A model generated the notes under the pieces. That model made no database searches. It was not told where the DNA came from and saw nothing but the letters and a program-made list of their open reading frames with translations. This document shows, piece after piece, positions 10,541-22,258 of a stretch of 64,000 bases of DNA. The DNA is from Neoechinorhynchus agilis (Eukaryota; Acanthocephala). Every line of letters begins with the position of its first letter. Position 1 is the first letter of the stretch. The stretch is from positions 3,968,001 through 4,032,000 of the forward strand of contig CM121341.1 of NCBI GenBank assembly GCA_051530055.1, read 5' to 3'. The position numbers were made by a program, and so were the translations under genes.

Positions 10541-12224
10541 TGTGTGAAGTCTTAGTACTGCTAGTTTTTGTGCGACCTCGAGAAGGGAAAAGCATGAAGA
10601 AAGTTGTTGCTGTGGATGCTAGCTGTCGACCTAAAAATTCCAGAAGCTCGAATAATTCGAGTGCACCATATTCCGGAAGACGATGTGGACGACTAGGCGG
10701 TTGAAACTATGATTCTTAAATATTTGCGATCGAAACGGTTTTAAAATCGATTGTTAGTTTCTATTCGAGAAAACTTGAAGCTGTCTGCCAGTTCAAAGAT
10801 GAACTTTTTTACGTGACACCTTAGTAAACGAACGAAATAGCTACCAATTCGATTTATTCTATTTTTTTGTGAAGCTATTTCGCTTTTCATTCCTGTAAAC
10901 ATCCCGACGTTGCCAGTGTACTGGCAGCGACATCGAGCAAGAAGACTACATTGCTACATTTCACAAATTAATTTTTTTGAAAAATTATAGCGTGTGCCAA
11001 ATAATTACACGACCCGTGAATTCTTCTGTTTTTTCGTACCTTTCAAATTGCCGTCCGTTTTGTATTGCGCTGCATCCGCTTTCCTCGCGTCGTTCTGTTT
11101 GTTCTCCGATGAATTGAGCGATTTAGGTGCGGATGGTAGAAGCTTCGAACCGATTTGAAGGCGTCTTAGCGCTTCATTGTAAGTAATCCTTTTGATTTTT
11201 CAATGTTTGTTATTAAACATTTCAATTGGTTCATTGACCATCGCCAAAAACACTGCCGAAGGAAAAATTACTCAAATGAGAAACCACGATTTTTTTAGCT
11301 CCATACGAGCTATCGGCAGTGTTCATATCGTTTCAATGATTTCTCAAAAGCAATGCCAGTTTCCTTGAAGTCCTCCTTTGTACTCGTAAACACATCATTA
11401 TCTATAAATCCCAATTTCATTTAAATTTTTTTATATATTCAGTCGGACTTGAAGCGTGCAAACTTTCCATATCGAGCTGCGCTTCTAAGCCGCTTACAAT
11501 TCCTTTAATGCTCAACAACCGTACGACAAATCGATCAGAAAAGCATAGTGAAGAAATCAAATTTCATTTGCATTCATTTTATGGGAATCAAGTATGGAAA
11601 CAGAGCTGTAGATTATTGCCTTCGTTCCCGCGACGGCGTCTAAGCGCCTCATTGTAAGTAATATTCCTAGAAATTATTGGAAACGTCGTTATTCCAATTT
11701 TCTTTTAAAAATTTAGGACCTAATTAGTGAAATCAATCTGTTGCATTGCCGAATTCTTTAAGATTTATCGGTTGTGTAAAATGTTCTAGATGAACGTTTC
11801 TTATCCTCATTTGTGCCTTAAGATAGTCGTAGTAAATGTTGGTCTTGTAGTTTGATTAAGCGTCCTTTAAAAACGAATAAATCTGAGTTTGATCCAGACG
11901 AAGATTTTGTATTATCAATGTTCCATTCAATATCCAAAATACGTGCTATTTTTTAAAACTTTTTAAAGAATAATCATGGGGATTAGTGTTTTGCACCGAT
12001 TAAAATGACCCGCCGGTGGTTTAGTTTCCAGACATTTGCTGTCTCCCGAGAGGATCCACCCATCATTAAAGTTTGATCCCACGACATTCCCAACTTTAAC
12101 ATTGAAGGAGCGACTCCTGGATTAGGTAATTTGACAATGTTGAGTTTAGCAGGTTCAGATTTAGTAGCGAGAACTACAGCTAAAAAGGTTGATAAATGTT
12201 ATTGATAAAGGAATAATGCCGTCA
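10541..12224. other. Gene-poor stretch with one duplicated segment
   Basis: No gene is recognised. On the minus strand two places 480 bp apart (about 11140-11195 and 11612-11668) both read ITYNEALRR. The right-hand neighbour of the first continues open for about 57 codons to a stop near 11013 (LLPSAPKSLNSSE and GTKKQKNSRVV). It could be a retroelement ORF tail. On the plus strand the same segment ends in CATTGTAAGTAAT, which looks like a splice donor. Confidence 0.4.
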
Positions 12225-12425
12225 CTGGCATTGCCGAGACGTAGCTCTTAATGGCTTCGTCACGCCCAGTAAACCCAGTATCGGTGCCGCCGTCAGTCTT
12301 CGTCCAATCCACATTGGTGCCACTGTCGCTATTGACGCCCCTGTCTGCATTGGTGCCATCCGTCCCAATGTTTCGATTCCTTATAATTCCTTTTGCGGTC
12401 CTCGTAACGGGCGAAGAATAAATAG
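12225..12425. repeat. Single-arm copy of a palindromic repeat family
   Basis: The sequence GCCGTCAGTCTTCGTCC followed by AATCCACATTGGTGCC and then CCGTCCCAATGTTTCG matches the right arm of the palindrome at 31.5 kb, with a short extra segment (CCCCTGTCTGCATTGG) that is also present in the left arm there. The partner arm is absent here. Confidence 0.7.
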
Positions 12426-12454
12426 CGTGCGCGTTTGCAAATTAAAAACATTTG

Positions 12455-12740
12455 CTAAGTCGATTTTATTATGGGTTTTACTTGAAAATAGTAAATTATC
12501 TCCATGTAAAATCTATCATTAAGGCTAAATTAACTTGTTGCTAAGGATGGCCTTAAACTAATGAATGAACGAAGCCACTTTCGGTTTCGCATCTTCATCC
12601 GTGCACCGTTCATCATTGGTACTTGTATTGTGAATATCTTCGCTGTCCACTTCGCAATTTGTGCAGTCGTTGTCGCAATGTTAAGGATTTCCCTAAGTTC
12701 AGAAGTAGGCATACGATTCTGCAGCAACTCCATTTTCACT
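12455..12740 (-). pseudogene. 3' relic of the secreted acidic protein family
   Basis: Sequence 12455-12620 matches the 3' end and 3' flank of the gene copies at 14.75-14.9 kb and 24.53-24.67 kb. In this copy the minus-strand frame reads CDNDCTNCEVDSEDIHNTS, then ERCTDEDAKPKVASFIH and a stop. The upstream Thr/Glu region is missing and a stop precedes the cysteine block. In the other two copies the equivalent RCTDEGAKPKVASFSH is present but in a frame one base away from the main ORF. Confidence 0.6.
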
Positions 12741-13082
12741 AATAATCGATTTCACGGTAAATGTAGATGGCGTCAAAAGTATTCCTAATATGGCATTTTA
12801 AACATTGCACATGAATTCGTTGCAGTTTGACCTGAATCCGTCTATCATGTTGGAGGTCTTGATGCACCCGCACTCGATCGACAATATAAGACGGCAGAAT
12901 ATTATTTCGAAAACATCGTCTGAGGAACATGATCCGTTGCTCGCCAACTTTAATCTCTCCCCCATCGCAGCCGAAAATATCGATTTCTCCAATCGCATGT
13001 TGATAATAGCGAGAACTGCTGCTTTGTTTCCAAGTCGCATGTTAAATCAATCTTTTTTTATATATTTTGACAACCGACCGGA

Positions 13083-14666
13083 ACAAGACTTGCTATTTTG
13101 GCCGAGCTTTCGTCGTTTTACGACTTCGACAAGGGGCCCGCATGCAGGATTTCTCAACTCCTGCCAATGGCTGTTAGTCCGTTGATACAGAGGACGGTCT
13201 TATATGTGCGAAACGTCGAAGGGTTGCTTGAAATCCTACAAACAATACATAGGGATCTCACAAATTGTCGTGTGATGTCCTTTGACTTTGAATCGCTCTA
13301 TACAAACGTAAACAATAACGCAGCAGTAAGAGCGCTGGAGAAGATGTTGCACAAGTTCAAAGACGAGGTCAATCTCTTTGGGATGCAGCCGGCCGATGTG
13401 ATTCATCTCACACGGATAGTGCTAGAGTGCAACCTCTTTCAATGCGGGAACCGCTACTATCGGCAAATTCACGGACTGTTTATGGTTAATAGTATAGCTC
13501 GTGTCTTAGTTGTCATTTTCCTGAATGATTTGGGAAGGCAAAGCATCTTCCCACACTTAGCGTCGAGTCAGATTTACCTCCGCTATGTGGATGATGTTCT
13601 GTTCACCTACACGGAAGATGATCGAGTGAACGCCGTGCAATGTCCGTTGAATTCCATGGATGCAACAAGACGAATAAAAGTAACTAAAGACAATCCGTCG
13701 GATTACCTTCCTTTCTTGAACATGTTGTTAAATGTCAATGATCGAAGGGAATTCATTTGTATCGTAAGCCATGCCGGAAGGCGATAGTTATACATCGCGA
13801 TTCCCAAAACGCCCAAGTTATTAAGCAGGCAATTTACACCCAGATGCATAAGACCGCACGAAGTTGCCCATCATCCGATGCAAAAGTAAGGAAATCAAGC
13901 AGCTTCAAATGCGTTCAGAAAGGGTAAATCAGCAAGGAAGCGATGGTTTTTACGAAGAATCAGTCCGACGTCAAGCCGATTCTGAAGATACCGTTTGTCA
14001 GCGAGCAATTTACGAGCGACGTTAAACGACTGCTGCAAAAGTCGGGACTGGATGTACGCTTAGTATACCGAAATGCACCCACCCTGCGCCGAATACTGAC
14101 GAGGAAAGGGCATCATGAATCGCCCAGTGAATGTCCAAAATCATGCATGGTGTGCAGCTATTCGCCGGGCACAAGCAGGGACAAGAAAGGAGAACGAGAA
14201 GTATCTCTTTGTAGCCGTAGCAACGCCGTTTATTAAATCTCGTGTGAACGATGCAAGGCAGATGCCAATCGAAAGTTTTTTATATCGGGAAAACAGAACG
14301 ACCGTTGTACAAACGCGTCACTGGACACGTCCGCAATGCGCTGAACCTCAATGCACCATCGTACCAAACGACACCATGGGCCGAGCATTATTTGCGTGGT
14401 CATCCGGACGGGGAAATACAGCTTTCCACGGATATTGGGTATATTTCCCAGGATCCGGTGGATTTGGCGATCACGGAGGAACTGCTGATCTCTCTTGTGA
14501 GACGAAAAGGGTGACTCGTGAAGGTGCTCAACAAGGGGATGAGGAAATATAGACACACCTCCGTCCATGATGTTATTGTGTGTTGGCATAATATGTCCAC
14601 CTCGTGTTTTAGACGACCCTGTCGAACTCGTAAAACGACGAAGGCTCGGCCAAAATAATGAAAATC
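13083..14666 (+). mobile_element. Penelope-like element copy C
   Basis: Plus-strand RT with FDFESLYTNV (near 13280), the active-site block LRYVDDVLFTYTEDD (near 13578) and a C-terminal linker plus GIY-YIG domain (FYIGKTERPLYKRV near 14280, HVRNALNLNAPSYQ). The element is flanked by inverted copies of one hairpin-bearing sequence (AAAACGACGAAGGCTCGGCC at 14628-14650 and its reverse complement near 13096-13125). It is broken in a few places. A second copy, interrupted by another PLE and with part of the endonuclease region lost, lies at 22259-24440. Confidence 0.8.
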
Positions 14667-14877
14667 TTGTTACGGTCGATTGTCAGAGTATATAAAAAGA
14701 GTGATTAAACCTGCGACTGGGAAACCAAGCAGCAGTTCACGCTATTATGATTTTATTCTGGGGTTTACTTGAAAATCGTAAATTATTTCCACGTAAAATC
14801 TATCACTATGGCTAATTTAATTTGTAGCTAAGGATGGTCTTAACTAATGACTGAACGAAGCCACTTTCGGTTTCGCA

Positions 14878-16414
14878 CCTTCATCCGTGCACCGTTTTTT
14901 GAACATTGCTGACATCATAGTCGTCATCATAGTCGTATTCATCGCTACTTTCGTCGTCATAGTCGTATTCATCACTACGGTCATCGTCATATTCCTCACT
15001 GCCGTCATCGTCGTATTCATCAATACGGTCATCGTCGTCATCCTGTACTTCATTGTCGTCATCATCCCAACCGTCATCTCTGCTATCATTATCGCCGTCC
15101 TCGTAGCCGTTTTCGCCCTCCTCAGTAGTTCTTTCCTCTGAAGTGTTAGTCTCCGCTGTGAATGTTATTCCCTCGGAAGTAGTAGTCTCATCTGCGGTTG
15201 TTGTTTCAGTAGTGAAAGTCTCCTCTGTGGTTGTGGTCTCCTCCGTATTTGATTCCTCTGTCGTTGTGGTCGCCTCATCAGTTGTTTCTTCTGTAGTCGA
15301 GCTCTCTTCTGTTGTTGCTTCTTCAGTAGTGGTGGTCTCCTCTGTTGTTGTAATCACCTCCATAGTTCTTTCCTCTGTTGTTGTTTCTTCTGTTTTTGTT
15401 ATTTCCCCTGGGCTTGATATTTCCTCTGTTGTAGTAGCCTGCTCTGGGGTTGTTGTTGTTGCTTTTGTAGTGGTCTCCTCATTGGTGGTCTTTTCAGTGA
15501 ATGTTTCTTCTGCTGTGGTAGCATCCTTTGTTGTTGTTTCCTCTGTAGTGCGGGTCTCCTCAGTAGATGTATCCTCTGTTGTGGTATCCTGTGTTTTTGC
15601 ATTTCTTCTGAATTTGCCATTTCATCTGTAGTTGTTGCTTCTGTAGTGGTCTCCCCTTGGTGGTCTCTTCAGTGGATGTTTCCTCTGATGTGCTAGTCTC
15701 CTCCGTAGTTGTTTCCTCTGTTGTGGTATCCTGTGTTTTTTCTATTTCCTCTGAATTTGCTATTTCATCTGTAGTTGTTGCTTCTGTAGTGGTCTCCCCG
15801 TTGGTGGTCTCTTCAGTGGATGTTTCCTCTGATGTGCTAGTCTCCTCCGTAGTTGTTTCCTCTGTTGTGGTATCCTGTGTTTTTTCTATTTCCTCTGAAT
15901 TTGCTATTTCCTCTGTGGTTGTTGCTTCTGTAGTGGTCTCCCCATTGGTGGTCTCTTCAGTGGATGTTTCCTCTGATGTGCTAGTCTCCTCCGTAGTTGT
16001 TTCCTCTGTTGTTGTTTCCTCTGTTGTTGTTTCCTCTGCTGTGCTAGTCGCCTCCGTAGTTGTTTCCTCCGTTGTTGTATCCTGTGTTTTTGGTATTTCC
16101 TCTGAGTTCGCTATTTGCTCTGTTGTGGTAGTCTCCTCTGTGATTGTTTCCTCTGTGATTGTTGTCTCCTCCATAGTCGTTGGTTGGGCTGTTGAAGATT
16201 TTCTGCTATTTGGCTGACAAAATGTTAAAATATATTGATTGCAATAAAGGTCGGAATTATAGTCATCTTGTTTTCCGGCGTTGTGAGGCTCAAATTTTAC
16301 TGAAAAGTTGTTCGGAATTTGTGTGTTGATGTAATCACTTTGTGAAGGTAATCCTGCAACGAGGTGAATCATGGTAGCAATTAGGGCAATTGTTATTAGT
16401 CGAATGATATCCAT
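14878..16414 (-). pseudogene. Secreted acidic Thr/Glu-rich protein, damaged copy
   Basis: Paralog of the intact gene at 24658-26550, with near-identical flanks. The N-terminal part (start at 16414) has the same signal peptide (MDIIRLITIALIATMIHLV), the LPSQSDYINTQIPNN block and Thr-Glu repeats for 284 codons. The last 160 codons (14881-15363) with the Asp/Tyr tail are open in another frame. The frame is lost near 15600, where CTATTTCC of the intact copy reads CATTTCT here. It has fewer repeats than the intact copy. Either a pseudogene or a sequencing error in a low-complexity stretch. Confidence 0.7.
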
Positions 16415-16429
16415 CGTTTTTGTGGTGAT

Positions 16430-17400
16430 TCGTGTTCAATACATTCCATAGAGACTTTCGTGAGGCTTTATCTTTCCTGTGTGTGTCACAAACTCCGCTT
16501 CATATGTTGATCGTTGTTGTCGCATTGATAGAAAGGGAGATATACTCAGTTTACTTTATTGCGTCTAGGTTTGTTTTTATTGACAAACATTTGTGTTTGT
16601 TTATTATACTGGTACAAACACTTGACGATTATATTTTTGTTTTTTATAGCTCTGAATATTTATGTGTTTTTATTCTTCCAACGTAATTTTATGAGTAATG
16701 TTGAGGTCCGGTAGATTTTTTGTATAGTATTGCCATGAAATTTTTTCTAAAAGCGAAAATCTCTCAAGTAACACACTCCCAATTCTAAATCTTGACAAAC
16801 GACCCGCCATTCATCATTTATCCATCCTCTTCAATGTTTCTTTGGTTTCTCTGGTTTTGTTTGTTCGATGGATTCGCACGCTCGAGAATTAACATTTTAT
16901 TTTTATTTATCACTAGAACAGCCCTCCCAAGTGTCCATTTAAAGATAAAGTTTGATAAATTTGGAATATAAAAATAGTCTTGCGTGAAGCACTTCATTAG
17001 AAAGTCTTGTGTTCAATGCACGAAAAATGTCTATGAAGATCTTGGCCCGTTACTAATTTAGCATTAGATCGTTCAACTTTAGCTTACTGCAATCAACCGC
17101 AAACATACACCGTTACTCTTCTTAATTAAGCTCAAAATTAACATTTTATTTGTCTTTATCATTGCTACGGCGAACCCAAGTGTCAATTAAAAATTAAATT
17201 TGATCAATCATGCAGCTGGAAAGTTAAGTAGTATTTCGCTAGACCTTGCTATTAAAGGTTTGTATTTTATGATGGTTTATAATCGAAACCCCAATAATTA
17301 CACTTGATTCGGACATGTCGCGCAATTTTTTTGTTAAAAAACTGCGCTCTGACACAAATTTCGAATAATAGAGATTTATGCAACCCCGATCCTCCAGATG
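16430..17400. other. Upstream flank of the damaged gene; no further gene
   Basis: Bases 16430-16820 match 26566-26922, i.e. they are the shared 5' flank of the two secreted-protein genes. From 16820 to 17400 the sequence is AT-rich and unremarkable. A short block (ATTAACATTTTATTT) occurs twice, near 16889 and 17138. Confidence 0.6.
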
Positions 17401-17417
17401 ACCGATGAGGGGGTTAG

Positions 17418-19520
17418 ATGGAGGTTGATTTTGATAATGCGAAGGAACCTTCTCTAGAAAGAGGAATGGAAGTGGATGAGGATCCTGCTAAGGTTAGTTA
17501 TGAGTGCGTGCGGTATCCAAGTTACCCCGAGAAAAAGGTGGTTATTGATGGTAATGTTTTTCTGCCCCCCCACCAAAGAAGGAATCTGAAGGAAAACTGC
17601 TCAGAAAATAAAGAAGATGTGGTGGCTATGACGGATAACGTTTTTTTCGGACCCTCACCAAGTCTACAGTCGGCAAAGGGGTGAATATGAGACTGCGCGT
17701 CTCAAGAATAATGGGTTCTCGGCCCCCCATCATGATTTGGGTAACTTGAGGATGGGAACAGCATTCCAGAGATTGCCTAGACTAAAAGAGGACTTCTGAA
17801 TAAGAGTAAAAAGAGAAAACTTGGGAACTTTTACGATAAACTGTCTAATAAAGGAATATTATAAAAAGTTCTTGGAACCTAGTAAGCTTACGAAACAGCA
17901 GGTATTCCAAATTAAAAAAGCGGTGAACACCAAATGGGTAGTTTTTGTTTTTTTCTTCGGAATGGAGGGCTTAAAAAGTTTTAAAGGAATTTTTGAGGAA
18001 AAGAAAATTACACTTGACGATATATCTCCGAGATCTACTCTTCTTATGCTTAATCCACCCCCAGACCTCAGTAAGGAAGAGTTCCAGGAAATATGAAAGG
18101 TGTTTGGCGTTGACCCAAATAAATATTTAAGAAAAAATCCAACAATAGATCCATAATGCGATTTTAGCTGCGGGAACCCAAGACACGATTAATAAAATTA
18201 AAGGGCGGAATTTTCCGTTTTTGGCTTACTGGATAGAATTTCCAAGTCAAAATAAAACATCAATACATGATTTCATTCTAACCCAATGCGAAAAGTGTTG
18301 TCAATGTGGGCACAGAACCTGGGAGTGCAATAACGAAATCAAATGTATGTTTTGCTCAGAAAACCATGGTAAGGAACAATGTAGTAGCAATAATAGACTG
18401 TGTTGCCCTAACTGCGGAGCAGGGCATCAAGGTATCAGGAGAGTATGTCCTGCCGTTATAAGATATTGGAAAAGTGTCAACAAGGACACATCTTCAGGGA
18501 ATGACTGGGTAGGATTTAAGCACAACCAGACTTCCTGGCCCGAAATCAATGAAGATAGGTATTTAGAGAGAGAGGTGCAGTCCCTAGCAAGTAAGATAAA
18601 AGAATTGAACGAAAAAATGGTAGTATTAATAGGTGAAATTGACAAAAAAGATAAAAAAATAGACGAACTGCAGAAGGAAAACGGGAGTTTAAAGGCGGAA
18701 CTAAGAAAGCGAGAAGGCAGTGAAGCTTCATTAGAATCAAGTTCAGATATAGAGGAAATAGTAATTACCTCTGGTAACAGTGGAAAAGTGGCGCAACCAG
18801 AAAAGCAAATTACAAAAAAAGAACAGGGGAGGGAACATAATATCAAATAAAAATGGAAGCACGGGAGGTAAGAGGGGGAAAACCTCATGATCAAACATAA
18901 TTTAATACGATAAGGCCCATAAATTACCTAAATCATAATTTTAATATTATAACATATAATATTTCGAAAATTTCAACATTATCTAATTTCTTGAAACAGG
19001 CGATAAATTGGGACTACGAAATTTTTTGTATGCAGGAGACAGGGGAACAACCCCTTATTGAAAACTTGGATTACATTACTGTAGTATTAGCCCCTATAAA
19101 TAATGGTAATTCCCCTAATAATGAAATGGGTTTCTCGGGAGTATTACAAACAACGGTTCATAAGCCCCTCTGTCCAAAAATTATTAGTGCAATCCAAAAC
19201 CGTAAACTATGCCATCCAAATAATTTCTATAAGTAATTTTTAAAGGAAGAAGGCTCTAATCGGGCTAGACTCATTCTAGGCAACTTATATATCGCCCAAA
19301 AAATATTTTTCAAAAAAACGTAGAGAAATGGTTGCTAGAATGGAAACCGGACTTGGTACTGGGGGACTTCAACTCAAATATAGCGGTGGCACTGAATCAC
19401 TGGTCTTCGAACTATAACGTTCATATGTCGAGCTCACCCACCTTCCACTCGAAAAACTCCCACTTGTAGTTCAACACAAAAAAAACCAACGCTCGCTGTT
19501 TTCTAGTTGTACCCCATGCA
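17418..19520 (+). mobile_element. LINE 5' half: CCHC ORF1 plus APE-type endonuclease
   Basis: ORF1 remnants start with ATG at 17418. The frame breaks near 17684 and 17760-17820, then continues at 17821 and, after another break, at 18221-18850. The last piece carries three zinc-knuckle-like blocks (CCQCGHRTWECN, CMFCSENHGKEQC, CCPNCGAGHQG) followed by a predicted coiled coil (about residues 120-170) typical of LINE ORF1. Downstream an endonuclease-like region reads SKISTLSNFLKQAI, EIFCMQETGEQP (near 19020) and, in another frame, KPDLVLGDFNSN (near 19350). No RT follows, so the copy is cut off at its 3' side near 19520. Confidence 0.75.
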
Positions 19521-20410
19521 CCACGCGTGCCGCCACATATTTGTATTTCTTCTCATAAGTCTATAAAATAGATTTCCTTCCAGTTTAATCACATTCTTAT
19601 TTTCACCCACATGCAAGTCAAAATATTCGTACTCAAACAAAAATAAGCTTTAATGTACCACTAAAAGTACGTTGCCTTTGTAAATAAGGGAATAGAGATT
19701 CTCGCCCTACTCACGATCTTTTGTCATTGCCCATTCGTTTACTTTTGTGAGATTCGTAATGAGCTTGCCTTAATGTAAACATAAAGAAAATTTTTGTTTC
19801 GTGGAATTTGGGGTCCTTACTTATAGTAGCCGCAAAATGGACAAAATATTTGAGAACTGTTAACGAGAACCCGAGCTTTCTGGAGTTTAATAAAATTCAA
19901 TTAAAATCCATGCTTCAAAGAAAGGTTGATAAGCAATTATAGCATGAGAACGATTCAGATGTATATATACATTATTATTTAATTTTAATTTGATTGAGGA
20001 CATTAACGATTATACTGCTTGCTTGCTCTTCCCTATCAAAATATAGAATGCTATAGTAGAGTTGCGTTAAAGTTCAAGTGCGTGAAGAAAAGTCGATGGG
20101 TAAAATCTTTACAGCATTATCTTTTAGACTATTTAGAAAATGCGTGAAAACCGCATTAAAATTTGCCTTTTAAAGAGCACTATCATCACCCAGATTTTTA
20201 GTATAAAAATCATCACTTTCTTTTTAACAAAATGTTATTAATTTAAAAAAGTGTGACCTGAAGATTGTAAATTAAAATTTATAGAAATTTGAAACATACA
20301 TACTAAAATTGTAGCACTTTAAAGAAGAAAATTTAAAGTTGGGACTTGACAGGGAATACACATTTAAAAAATTACATGTTTTATTAGTAACCAAAAATAA
20401 AGTTTCCTTG
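19521..20410. other. No gene seen
   Basis: AT-rich spacer between the LINE fragment and the PPP1R3-like gene. No coding region or repeat was recognised. Confidence 0.5.
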
Positions 20411-20413
20411 CAT

Positions 20414-21143
20414 TCAATCAAACCAATATTGGGATGTTCTGCACAATATTGGGTAGACCTTCATTTCCAATACCACGCCGTAAAATTTAGCATTCACAAG
20501 CTTATAACAAGGATTTTCATGGAGCTCATCCAGAAAACGGTTTCTGTATCCTGTTTTGAAATCATAATGCTCCTGACCATTACAAAGACGATAATTGCAG
20601 CGATCATTATTATCCCAAAAACCAGAGTTATTAATCGATGCTGGGTTGTCGCAAAAACAAATTGCAAAATCCACCGATTTAACTTTTTCCCAAAGTTGAA
20701 TCTCAAAAATAAATCGACTTGTTCGGCAATCGTATGAATTTTTTAAGTAGTTTGTGTCCAACTATTGACGGTGTAACGAATAAAAACTCGTTTTTCGAAG
20801 ATATGATTATCTAAAAGTTTTATTTGACCCGTTACTTTTTCCTGATATAATGTCGCTTTTTCAATACCTACATGCTGAACTTCCAATCGCCTTTGAAAAG
20901 TTTGTATATTTGTATAATATGTAAGATTGCACATTTGGAAAGCAGTTTGAACGAAGAATTTGTTCTACAGAAACAAAAGCATTGAAGGTTTTGAACTCGA
21001 TATGTGCACGTAAGCTCATTACCTCGAGAGAGAATGATGAAGGAATCAAATAATGTGATTGACTGGATGGTAATTAGCTTTTCATCCTTAATTTTACACC
21101 ATAAAAATTGATGCTTGATCTCATTAAGAAGATTTATGGCCAT
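20414..21143 (-). pseudogene. PPP1R3-like glycogen-targeting subunit (CBM21), frame-disrupted
   Basis: The minus strand carries a CBM21-type domain. QTFQRRLEVQHVGIEKATLY and IFEKRVFIRYTVNSWTQ (20760-20930) match the first strands (usually 'V.LE......G.V.V.N..FEK.V.VRYT...W'). FIFEIQLWEKVKSVDFAICF and GFWDNNDRCNYRL (20590-20710) match the second half with its WDNN..NYR signature. PPP1R3 proteins tether protein phosphatase 1 to glycogen. The two halves are in frames one base apart near 20745, and an upstream piece (FVSVEQILRSNC, near 20960) is in a third frame. I see no RVxF phosphatase-binding motif. Pseudogene, or a gene with sequencing errors or unseen introns. Confidence 0.6.
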
Positions 21144-21525
21144 GAATGGATGCGACCTATTTGTGTGACAATCAGGAGATCGGTTTTACAACTAAAGACA
21201 ATTACGCAAAGAGCGGAAAATTGCTTAAGTTTCTCAATTTAAAACAGGAATTATTGTTTTCAAAAGAGTAATGGCCACCTCGCCGAACATGGAAATATCC
21301 CGACTAAAGACTGTATCGCAGATAATAAAGCAGTTTGTAGTTAACAAACCGGTTACTTTTTTTAGTTTTACATTGCTCGATGACTCACTGGTATACGACA
21401 GCAAAGAACGAAGTAGATTTAACTCGCCGCTGGTTGCAAAAAGCGAGACTTTGTTCTTAGAACGAAATACCTTTAACTAAGCGTTGGTTCTAAATAACGA
21501 GACTGTTCTTAGAACTCAAATCTTA

Positions 21526-21959
21526 ATGGAGAAATACATTGTAGACGAAAAAGAGCAAACTCACATTACAGGTATGATAGTATATTTTCTTAAAATCATT
21601 TTGTGTATAGAGCCGTCACCGCCATACCCTGCAGCTGCCGCAGGGCCGGTTCCATCGCAGTCAAATATTCCACCAAATAACGCAGTGCTGGAATCAATTC
21701 CAGTGAACATAACGTGTCCTCATTGTCATCAACAAGTAATCACAAAAGTTGAATACAAAACCGGTGTGATCACTTGGGTCGTATGCGCTGCCATTCTAGT
21801 CGTCGGGTAAGATTTGTGCGAAATTTCCGACTTTGATTCACTAAAAATAGATTGTGGTGCGGTTGTTGTCTTGTGCCGTTCATGTCAGATAGTACTAAAG
21901 ACGCACTTCACCGATGCCCGAATTGCAACAGCTACATAGGACTCCATAAAAAACTTTGA
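21526..21959 (+). CDS. LITAF-domain protein
   Basis: Three exons: 21526-21571, 21611-21806 and 21851-21959, with introns of 39 and 44 nt (GTATGA..ATAG, GTAAGA..ATAG). Phases fit exactly and give about 116 residues. The N-terminal part is proline/alanine-rich (EPSPPYPAAAAGPVP), as in LITAF/CDIP proteins where such motifs recruit WW and ESCRT partners. The LITAF domain follows: VNITCPHCHQQVITKVEY, a hydrophobic hairpin (VITWVVCAAILVVGLWCGCC) and RCPNCNSYIGLHKKL. The two CxxC knuckles bind one zinc and the hydrophobic segment inserts into the cytosolic leaflet of late endosomes and lysosomes. The start is the first ATG in frame. The PPP1R3-like gene lies upstream on the opposite strand. Confidence 0.85.
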
Positions 21960-22255
21960 TGGACTTTCGACGGTTATATCTGCTTGCAACGAAAAAGCAT
22001 TACTTAAGACTTAATAATTGGGTCTTTTAAAGAACAAAAGTTCAACTTATACGATAAAAAATGTCTTTTATCCGATCGTAACCATTATCGCATTAAATGA
22101 AAATTTCAACTCTTAAGAAATAGTCTTTTTCGATGAATATAAAAATTCTAAGAATCTAAGTGAACATACTCCAGGTCATAACTTATTTGATTTATTTGAA
22201 ATATTTCCAAGGATATAATATCGCGGCGCATTACCGATCTGAATACCCTATGTCA
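21960..22255. other. No gene seen
   Basis: Short AT-rich 3' flank of the LITAF gene, up to the edge of the PLE copy D. Confidence 0.5.
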
Positions 22256-22258
22256 CAG

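Noticed and set aside
16432-16686. 84-88-codon plus frames at 16.4 and 26.6 kb
   Set aside because: They lie in the shared upstream flank of the secreted gene; conserved because the whole block was duplicated, with no protein-like features.
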